Translations under genes and position numbers: made by a program | Origin: a virus | Virus record (IMG/VR): IMGVR_UViG_3300041409_000318 | Coordinates: 1 to 33,984 of that record | Reading direction: 5' to 3' (one strand) | DNA length: 33,984 bases | Shown here: one piece after another, positions 29,395 through 33,984 of the stretch | How the letters are laid out: each line of letters begins with the position of its first letter | How positions within the stretch are numbered: position 1 is the stretch's first letter | Notes under the pieces: generated by a model | Seen by the model: the letters and a program-made list of their open reading frames with translations, nothing else | What the model was told of the DNA's origin: nothing | The model's database searches: none

Positions 29395-29608
29395 GGATCA
29401 ATTCAAGGATAGTCGGCCGTCGGGTGGGCGCGCGGGGGTCAATATAACGCGCATTGCGGGCGATGTAGTAGCTGCGGCCCTGCTTTTCCGGTGCGGGGAC
29501 CAGCTTGCCGGCGGCAGCCCAGGTGCGCACGGTCTTGACGGAGGGGCGGCTGCCCTCGGCGTAATGGGCGGCGATCCAGGCGTCGAGGGTGATCAGCGGT
29601 TCGGTCAT
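29384..29608 (-). CDS. xis: Excisionase-like winged-helix protein
   Basis: 74 residues directly upstream of and overlapping int. The pattern LITLDAWIAAHYAEGSRPSV, then KTVRTWAAAGKLVPAPEKQG and RSYYIARNARYI matches lambda Xis/excisionase-type DNA-bending proteins: a helix, a recognition helix ending AAAGKL, and a wing with P-E-K-x-G-R-S-Y. It directs the integrase toward excision. The overlap keeps both proteins on one message, as is common in lambdoid phages. Confidence 0.82.
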   Translation of the reverse strand: MTEPLITLDAWIAAHYAEGSRPSVKTVRTWAAAGKLVPAPEKQGRSYYIARNARYIDPRAPTRRPTILELIRAS

Positions 29609-29611
29609 GAC

Positions 29612-29800
29612 TTATCCGTTGGCGGTGGCCCGCTCCCAGATCGAATCGAGGGTCAAGGACTGCTTGTCGGTCAGGGAGCGGCCGCGCTCCAGTTGCGCCT
29701 TGATCGAGTCGATGAAGCCCGCTTCCCATTCGGAGAGGCGGGACTCGCGTTCCTCACAGTCCTCGATCATCTGCAAGTGTTCTTCGGTGGCGGTGGTCAT
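29612..29800 (-). CDS. Small acidic/helical phage protein, 62 aa
   Basis: The ATG at 29800 overlaps the DUF4326 gene stop (ATGA), and its own stop is 3 bases before xis. The sequence is helical and charged: ATEEHLQMIEDCEERESRLS, then EWEAGFIDSIKAQLERGRSL and a TDKQSLTLDSIWE end. Small proteins with a W-E-x-x-F-I-x-S-I...L-T-x-K-Q...L-x-x-I-W-E pattern are common in phage early regions, function unknown. It may act with DNA metabolism proteins, but nothing here shows that. Confidence 0.66.
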   Translation of the reverse strand: MTTATEEHLQMIEDCEERESRLSEWEAGFIDSIKAQLERGRSLTDKQSLTLDSIWERATANG

Positions 29801-30138
29801 GGGCGATTCGCCAGTTCTAGCAGCGCGTCGGCATGGCAGGGCTGGTCCAGAGGGCACCAGCAGCCCAGGTTCTTTCCCTGTAATGCACTGAGGTGATCCG
29901 GATCCTGTTCGAGCTTGGTGGTTACGATGTCGCGGTGAATGGCGACTGAGATCGCCGGGGTGACGATGACGGCATACATGCGACCGTCGACGCCTTCAAC
30001 CCGTGCTTCGGTGCCCACTGCGACCACGTTGCCGTACGGCGTTGTCCGGTCGACCTTCACGGTGTTGGGCGGCATCCGCCAGCCCTTCTTTCGGCTCAGT
30101 TGAATTCGCAGCGGCATGGCCTTATCTGTTTCAGTCAT
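29797..30138 (-). CDS. DUF4326 protein
   Basis: 113 residues from the ATG at 30138; an ATG at 30117 is an alternative, and neither has a strong ribosome binding site. Family marks are PLRIQLSRKKGWRMPPNTVK, then VDRTTPYGNV, and the cysteine end LQGKNLGCWCPLDQPCHADA. DUF4326 proteins occur in phages and plasmids. The C-W-C...C-H cluster suggests metal binding, with no proven activity. Its first base region overlaps the start of an oppositely oriented gene by two bases. Confidence 0.8.
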   Translation of the reverse strand: MTETDKAMPLRIQLSRKKGWRMPPNTVKVDRTTPYGNVVAVGTEARVEGVDGRMYAVIVTPAISVAIHRDIVTTKLEQDPDHLSALQGKNLGCWCPLDQPCHADALLELANRP

Positions 30139-30337
30139 GGCCAGGGCGAACCCGAAAAAGCACCTGTGCGCAGCGTGCACGCTGGCGAGCAAGGATCGGC
30201 TGTTCTCCACCCCGGCGCACGTGGTGCATCCGCAGACCGGCGAGCCGCAGCTGTTCGACGTGTACGGCAATGCCAGATGCCCGAACTGCGGGGCGATGTG
30301 GCATCGGCGGCGCAACGAAGTGAAGCTCGTGGGGTAG
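30137..30337 (+). CDS. Zinc-motif protein in opposite orientation, 66 aa
   Basis: The only rightward gene in this leftward block. It starts at the ATG at 30137 and ends with TAG just before the stop of the convergent neighbour. The protein has two C-x2-C pairs (HLCAACTLASKDR and ARCPNCGAMWHRR), an FDVYGNARC segment and a basic end, which suggests a small zinc ribbon. Third codon positions are strongly GC-rich in this frame. A competing leftward frame (30131-30343) is tiled with ATGA overlaps but encodes an unconvincing Arg/Pro/His-rich peptide. No clear ribosome binding site is visible. Confidence 0.62.
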   Translation: MARANPKKHLCAACTLASKDRLFSTPAHVVHPQTGEPQLFDVYGNARCPNCGAMWHRRRNEVKLVG

Positions 30338-30339
30338 GG

Positions 30340-30639
30340 TCATGGCATCGCTACTTGCTTAGATGGAAACGAGCAGGTAGGGCAGATGCAGTAGCCTCGC
30401 GGAGCGCCGTCCTCAGGTGGAAAGATCAGTGCCGGCTCCCCGCACTGGGTGCAATCGCATGGTGAAGGGAGCATCCCAATCTCGCTATAGAGTAGTCCGC
30501 TGTTTGGCGCTCGGACGTTTCGCTGTGTCCAAGCACGCATAGTTCTGACTACCCATGGCGTAATCTTTTGCCCGCGGCGTTTGGCCTGTTCGATGCGCTC
30601 GTCGACTGGATCCTGAGCCGGAAAAAGCGATAGGGTCAC
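30340..30639 (-). CDS. Cys-rich small protein, 99 aa
   Basis: The GTG start at 30639 overlaps the Gp37/Gp68 gene stop (GTGA). The N-terminal part is helical and basic (DPVDERIEQAKRRGQKITPW, VVRTMRAWTQRNVRAP). The C-terminal part has cysteine pairs in PCDCTQCGEPALIF and YCICPTCSFP, a likely zinc ribbon. Longer readings from upstream ATGs would run antisense-like through the preceding gene and are rejected. No family is recognised. Codons are less GC-rich than in the integrase genes. Confidence 0.68.
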   Translation of the reverse strand: MTLSLFPAQDPVDERIEQAKRRGQKITPWVVRTMRAWTQRNVRAPNSGLLYSEIGMLPSPCDCTQCGEPALIFPPEDGAPRGYCICPTCSFPSKQVAMP

Positions 30640-31526
30640 GCCGGATACTCCATGTGCTCGCGGCCATCGAGCAGGCGGCCGGCGGCTTTCTTGCCCAGCC
30701 GCTGCAGTTGAACTGCGCCAGGCTCGTTCATCAGTATCGGTGGATTGCCTGTCGGCCCCCACTCCCCCCATTGCTTGAAAAAGAACGGTACGCCGGCCGC
30801 CGCGCATTGATCGCGCAAGGACCGGAACCATTCCGGGTGTGAGGGCCGCGCCTTGGGGCCGGATTCGCCGCCGGCGATTACCCAATGCAGATCACGTTTG
30901 ATCGGTCGGCCGTGGACGGTGAAGACGGCGGGACCAGGCGCAAGATTCCCATGTGCCGGTAAAGTAGAATTCATGGCGGCCTGAATGTCGATTGGCCCGA
31001 GCAGCGGTTCGCACGACAGGAAGCGCACCGCGGCCGGTGTCTGCAGCAGCAGCGGGATGCGCTCGTCGGCGGTGGCCTGGTCCTCGACGCTGACGCCCCA
31101 CCAGATATTGCGCGGCGGTTCCTCTTCGCCAGCCTCGACCGGTTCGCCGATCAACTGCCACATGCGCTCCGGCCGCTTGGTCAGCACCTGGAAAGTGTGC
31201 CAGTGCGCGCGGGCCATGATGCTGAACACGTCGAAGATAAAATCGTCGGGCACGTCCTCGTGGAACAGGTCGGACATGGAGTTCACGAAGATGCGGCGCG
31301 GCTTTTTCCAGTGCAGCGGCGCGTCGAGGCGGGATGGATGGCAGAGCACATCGGTGAACAGGCGAGGGCGCGACTCGCGCGACGGTGCCTCTGACAAGAT
31401 TGTCTGGCCGGCAAACACCTTCGGCGCGAGGCGCTCGGCATAGCAATTCTTGCAGCCCTGGCTGATCTTGGTGCAGCCGGTCACAGGGTTCCAGGTGGCG
31501 TCGGTCCATTCTATTTTCGTGCTCAT
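30636..31526 (-). CDS. Gp37/Gp68 family (DUF5131) three-Cys protein
   Basis: The start is the ATG at 31526; the reading frame extends further upstream but that part is Arg-rich antisense noise over neighbouring genes. The protein has 296 residues with N-terminal KIEWTDATWNPVTGC and cysteines C18, C25 and C28 (GCTKISQGCKNCYAER). HWKKPRRIFVNSMSDLFHED, HTFQVLTKRPERMW, NIWWGVSVEDQ and a WVIAGGESGPKARP block follow. These are diagnostic of the phage Gp37/Gp68 family. The three cysteines resemble a radical-SAM-like cluster site. The frequent partner TcmP is not visible in the window. Function unknown; modification chemistry is suspected for the family. Confidence 0.88.
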   Translation of the reverse strand: MSTKIEWTDATWNPVTGCTKISQGCKNCYAERLAPKVFAGQTILSEAPSRESRPRLFTDVLCHPSRLDAPLHWKKPRRIFVNSMSDLFHEDVPDDFIFDVFSIMARAHWHTFQVLTKRPERMWQLIGEPVEAGEEEPPRNIWWGVSVEDQATADERIPLLLQTPAAVRFLSCEPLLGPIDIQAAMNSTLPAHGNLAPGPAVFTVHGRPIKRDLHWVIAGGESGPKARPSHPEWFRSLRDQCAAAGVPFFFKQWGEWGPTGNPPILMNEPGAVQLQRLGKKAAGRLLDGREHMEYPA

Positions 31527-31819
31527 CGCTTTGCCCCTTCCTCGCCGTCCTTCAACCGCCAGACGCGCACACCGACGTTGCCGATCTTGCGCACGGTGAT
31601 CTTGATTCCGAGCTTCTTGGCCCGGGTGTAGAAGCTCCCGGGGTTGAGAATGCCGCGGGCGAAGAACGATTGACCGGGCTGCAGCTGGCTCATGGGCCAG
31701 CGCTCGTCGATGCCGTTCTTCTTCAGCTCCGGCGCCGGGATCGGGATGCCATTGTCGATCGTCACCCCGTTGCGGATCTCGCCGTCGCTGAGCAAATGCA
31801 CGACGCGCGGGCGTGTCAT
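31523..31819 (-). CDS. Conserved small phage protein, 98 aa
   Basis: ATGA overlaps on both sides. The central part reads DNGIPIPAPELKKNGIDERW, then PMSQLQPGQSFFARGILNPG, and the C-terminal part KKLGIKITVRKIGNVGVRVW. Proteins with this G-x-P-I-P...P-M-x-x-L-x-x-G-Q-S-F-F...K-L-G-I-K...V-R-V-W-R pattern occur in phage early regions and have no known function. It is basic at the end and may bind nucleic acid. It is directly upstream of, and probably co-translated with, the Gp37/Gp68 protein. Confidence 0.72.
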   Translation of the reverse strand: MTRPRVVHLLSDGEIRNGVTIDNGIPIPAPELKKNGIDERWPMSQLQPGQSFFARGILNPGSFYTRAKKLGIKITVRKIGNVGVRVWRLKDGEEGAKR

Positions 31820-32184
31820 TTCGCCAATTCCCCTTCCTGTGCCGGTGGGGTAGCTGCGGCGTCCGTGCAGAAATCGTGCATGTGCCAGATCGCATTGGCC
31901 ACGAGTTGATTTCTCGTGCCGCCGCGCTCATACATATCCTCGGCGTGATCTTTCGCCAGAGCAAGGTACGACTCGCTGATCGGCATCCTCACCCCTTCCT
32001 GTGGGGTAGCTGGAACGGCGGCGGCATTCCAGCCTTTCATAAACACCGCCCATAGTGAGCCTTCAACATGCTCAGGATGAATGGCCCACCTTTTTGTGTT
32101 CTGGTAGTCGTCCGTCCCCTTATAAGCCTCCCACGCTTTTACTAGAGCCGTGCTTCTCGGTACTGCTTGCATCGCATCACTCAT
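31816..32184 (-). CDS. Hypothetical phage protein, 122 aa
   Basis: The start ATG at 32184 follows AGGAGAAATC, a strong ribosome binding site, and an ATG-led upstream extension is unlikely. The first half is helical with aromatic residues (TALVKAWEAYKGTDDYQNTK, SLWAVFMKGWNAA). The second half has LALAKDHAEDMYERGGTRNQ and IWHMHDFCTD. The repeated Trp/Tyr spacing is seen in small phage early proteins, but no function is recognised. The codons are among the least GC-rich of this block. Confidence 0.68.
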   Translation of the reverse strand: MSDAMQAVPRSTALVKAWEAYKGTDDYQNTKRWAIHPEHVEGSLWAVFMKGWNAAAVPATPQEGVRMPISESYLALAKDHAEDMYERGGTRNQLVANAIWHMHDFCTDAAATPPAQEGELAK

Positions 32185-32192
32185 GATTTCTC

Positions 32193-32645
32193 CTATAGTC
32201 TGGATGGGCAACCAGCTAGACAGTTTCCAGCCGACCCACAATCTGGACATATTTGCTTGTCAGGCTGTTCCTGTGCGGGATCAAGGGAGCGCAGTCCCTC
32301 CACCACCTGGCGCATTTCGTCGTGGTCGGCCTTGGCCTGGCGATCGCTGTCGTCGTGATCCGGCCAGGTGCCATCGGCGAGGGTGTGGCCGGCCTTGAGT
32401 TCGTCTGCGTGGAGTTCGAGCAGCTCGGCGGCGCGGAGCAGGAGCGGAGTGGTTAGTTGAGGAAGTGGACGCGATTGGCCGGCGAGGGCGGCAACATAGT
32501 GATCGCATAACGCATTCAGCACTCTGTTCTCGTGAAGTGCCCACGGCATCATCTGCTCGGGACACAGGGTGATCAGGGCATCGCGGCGAAACGTCTCAAC
32601 TTCTGCGATCGTAATCGCGCATACGGGGGTGGGTGTCTCACTCAT
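32193..32645 (-). CDS. Hypothetical protein with C-terminal Cys cluster, 150 aa
   Basis: The start ATG at 32645 overlaps the upstream stop (ATGA). The body is helical (VETFRRDALITLCPEQMMPW, LLLRAAELLELHADELKAGH, DHDEMRQVVEGLRSLDPAQE). It ends in a compact cysteine tail, ICPDCGSAGNCLAGC, likely a small zinc-binding element. No family is recognised. The frame upstream of this ATG is open but encodes Arg/Pro-rich sequence antisense-like to the neighbouring gene. Confidence 0.68.
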   Translation of the reverse strand: MSETPTPVCAITIAEVETFRRDALITLCPEQMMPWALHENRVLNALCDHYVAALAGQSRPLPQLTTPLLLRAAELLELHADELKAGHTLADGTWPDHDDSDRQAKADHDEMRQVVEGLRSLDPAQEQPDKQICPDCGSAGNCLAGCPSRL

Positions 32646-33049
32646 GATTCCATTCCTTCGCGTGTCGTCACTACCTCCGGGTTGCAGCGGTTCCAGATCA
32701 TCATCGCGGCCAGGCCCACGGCCACGATGTCGCCGGCGTCGAGGCGTTCCTGCAGGTGTTCCTCGAGCTGGGCGATCGTGCAGCGCGCGGGATCGTTCCA
32801 GCCGGTGCGGCCTTCGCCGCGCTTGATGCGCAGCTGGTCCATCATCGCGCCCATGAAGCGGGTCAGCGCGACGCCGTCGAGGGTGAGGCCTTCGAGGGTG
32901 TGGATGCTGCCCAGGGCGTAGGCGCGGGCGGAGACATCGGGCTCGGGCGGCGGAGAAGCGGGCGCCGCGGGTTTCGCGGTCGTCGGCGCCGGGTTCGAGT
33001 TGATCGGGCGCCGGACTTCTTCCTTGGGCAGCAGGCTGGGTTGGCTCAT
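32642..33049 (-). CDS. Hypothetical phage protein, 135 aa
   Basis: ATGA overlaps on both sides. The N-terminal ~40 residues are Pro/Ala-rich and disordered. The C-terminal ~95 are helical and conserved-looking: LTRFMGAMMDQLRIKRGEGR, TGWNDPARCTIAQLEEHLQE and RLDAGDIVAVGLAAMMIWNR. Small phage proteins with this G-W-x-D...L...H...G-D...V-A...A-M-M-x-W-N-R pattern are common in early operons of proteobacterial phages; their role is unknown. It has no membrane segment. Confidence 0.7.
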   Translation of the reverse strand: MSQPSLLPKEEVRRPINSNPAPTTAKPAAPASPPPEPDVSARAYALGSIHTLEGLTLDGVALTRFMGAMMDQLRIKRGEGRTGWNDPARCTIAQLEEHLQERLDAGDIVAVGLAAMMIWNRCNPEVVTTREGMES

Positions 33050-33225
33050 CGTTCGGATCTCGATGGTTCGGTTGCGTAGTACGTGCAGTCAACCGTAACG
33101 ACCTCGTCAACGCCGAAATGCACGGAAAATTTCGTCACGTGCGCCGGAATGTTCAGGTTCGCTCTCAGCATGTCGGAGAGTTCCTTGCCGAATCCGGCGT
33201 CGCAAGTCATGAGCTGATCGCTCAT
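33046..33225 (-). CDS. Small protein, 59 aa
   Basis: Short gene fitted between its neighbours by ATGA overlaps at both ends (start 33225, stop ending 33046), which strongly supports it. The sequence begins MSDQLMTCDAGFGKELSDML and continues with a strand-rich second half (HVTKFSVHFGVDEVVTVDCT). No family is recognised. Two cysteines are present. It probably belongs to the same leftward early transcript as the genes on both sides. Confidence 0.68.
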   Translation of the reverse strand: MSDQLMTCDAGFGKELSDMLRANLNIPAHVTKFSVHFGVDEVVTVDCTYYATEPSRSER

Positions 33226-33984
33226 GCCTTTTTCGCCTTCTTCGCGGCCGGCGCCTTGGCCGGTTTGTCCGCTGCCTTCGCCGCGGCCTTGAGGTCTTTC
33301 TTGATCTTGTCGGGGTCGATCTTCAGGCGCTTGGCAACGTCGAGCAGGGACTTCGGACTGGTGTGGATGCTGAGGCAGTCAAGCACCGTCAGCGTGCGCA
33401 CCAGGGCGAGCAGCTCGGGCTCTTTCATGTTGCCGGGCTTCGGTTCCTTGCCGAAAAACTCCTCGGCATCCTGCGCGATGTTGTAATCGTCGAGCATCTT
33501 TTCCGCGAGCAGGCACAGGTCGTCATGCTTGAGCGGGCCGGTGCCCTTGAGGGTGACCTGGGCCAGCAGGGCGCGGCGGAAGCGGCTTTCCTCTTCCTGG
33601 CGGGCGCGTTGCGCTTCTTCCTTGCGCAGCCTGGCTTCCTTGTCGGCGGCCGATTCACTGGGCCGGGTGATTGTCCGTGGTGCGCCATAGCGCCAGTCGT
33701 TCAGTTCGAACTTGTGCAGCTTCTTGATGGCCTTGGCCGCTTCGGTGTAGTCCACCAGGGTGCGGATCTGTTGGGTGCGCGGGTCTTCGATGACCACCGG
33801 CGTCACCTTGACGCCTTCGAGCAGCTGGCGAAAGGTGCGCGGCTTGTAGGCCGCCTCTTTCTGATTCCAGGCCTGCTCCGCTTTTCTGTACGCTTCCATC
33901 ACCACGGGGTCACCGTCGTCGTCGGGGTATTCCGGCGCGCCGTCGTCATCCGGTTCGTCGTCGGGGCAGACCTCGTCGAGGTCG
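33222..33984 (-). CDS. Partial gene, Lys/Ala-rich C-terminus, role unknown
   Basis: The frame is open to the right edge, so the start lies beyond the window and an apparent ATG at 33905 is internal. The visible 253 residues begin with an acidic Asp-rich linker (CPDDEPDDDGAPEYPDDDGD). A helical domain follows (MEAYRKAEQAWNQKEAAYKP, RTFRQLLEGVKVTPVVIEDP, HKFELNDWRYGAPRTI), then a charged coiled coil (ARLRKEEAQRARQEEESRF). An HTH-like SPKSLLDVAKRLKIDPDKIK stretch precedes a histone-like Lys/Ala tail. This could be the C-terminal part of a ParB-like or other DNA-associated phage protein, which is a weak guess. It overlaps the next gene by ATGA. Confidence 0.65.
   Translation of the reverse strand, partial: DLDEVCPDDEPDDDGAPEYPDDDGDPVVMEAYRKAEQAWNQKEAAYKPRTFRQLLEGVKVTPVVIEDPRTQQIRTLVDYTEAAKAIKKLHKFELNDWRYGAPRTITRPSESAADKEARLRKEEAQRARQEEESRFRRALLAQVTLKGTGPLKHDDLCLLAEKMLDDYNIAQDAEEFFGKEPKPGNMKEPELLALVRTLTVLDCLSIHTSPKSLLDVAKRLKIDPDKIKKDLKAAAKAADKPAKAPAAKKAKKA

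Noticed and set aside
30131-30343. Leftward frame with ATGA overlaps at both ends
   Set aside because: Its peptide is low-complexity Arg/Pro/His/Val without motifs, while the plus-strand frame has two CxxC pairs and strong GC3. It is kept as an open alternative.
31527-31964. N-terminal extension of the Gp37/Gp68 protein to the ATG at 31964
   Set aside because: The extra 146 residues are Arg/Gln-rich and overlap two coupled genes in another frame. The family's conserved N-terminus begins at the ATG at 31526.

Overview
The window is a 34 kb stretch of a high-GC, lambda-like temperate siphophage genome. The gene order is terminase, portal, HK97-type protease/capsid, head-tail joining, lambda-style tail genes with a G/GT frameshift, tape measure, tail tip, lysis, integration module and accessory genes. 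The GC-rich codon use, Rz/Rz1 spanins and a tmRNA 3'-end attachment core point to a Gram-negative, GC-rich proteobacterial host (gamma or beta). The attachment core lies inside the phage sequence, with phage genes on both sides and no host genes visible. The sequence therefore looks like the circular or virion form rather than an integrated prophage. The last gene runs off the right edge.

Layout. Bases 65-5499 (+) carry the terminase subunits, a gpW-position protein and the portal. Bases 5502-7866 (+) carry five small or structural genes of unknown role, including a 9-unit SAEAFG repeat protein. Bases 7929-10043 encode a prohead protease fused to the major capsid protein, with an internal ribosome binding site that could release capsid protein alone. 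Bases 10145-10804 hold two small head genes. Bases 10964-11700 hold a two-gene cassette: an HslV/proteasome-like Ntn hydrolase and a 63-residue partner. Bases 11706-18133 carry head-tail joining, tail terminator, tail tube, G/GT chaperones, gpZ-like protein and tape measure. Bases 18133-22528 carry tail-tip and fibre-region genes. Bases 22519-25859 are the lysis region: a coiled-coil membrane protein, an exported HExxH metallopeptidase, an amidase with an EF-hand-like loop, a holin-like protein, two tandem zinc proteins, Rz/Rz1 and a small exported protein.

After a pair of terminators (25874-26030) almost everything is on the minus strand. This half holds an HTH protein, an SprT-like metallopeptidase, the attP core (27413-27439) with phased direct repeats, a small protein, integrase, excisionase, and a chain of small accessory genes. 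These include DUF4326 and Gp37/Gp68 (DUF5131) proteins, mostly joined by 4-base ATGA/GTGA overlaps. One zinc-motif gene (30137-30337) sits in the opposite orientation inside this chain.

How it works together: the terminase fills proheads through the portal. The fused protease matures the capsid. The GT frameshift sets chaperone ratios for tail assembly around a tape measure that predicts a tail of roughly 100 nm. The lysis module breaches inner membrane, wall and outer membrane in turn. Int and Xis act at the tmRNA-derived site. The least expected element is the HslV-like peptidase cassette, which has all three catalytic-core residues at HslV positions. No gene-free stretch exceeds 300 bases; the largest (27772-28036, 265 bases) holds the integrase-arm-like repeats.
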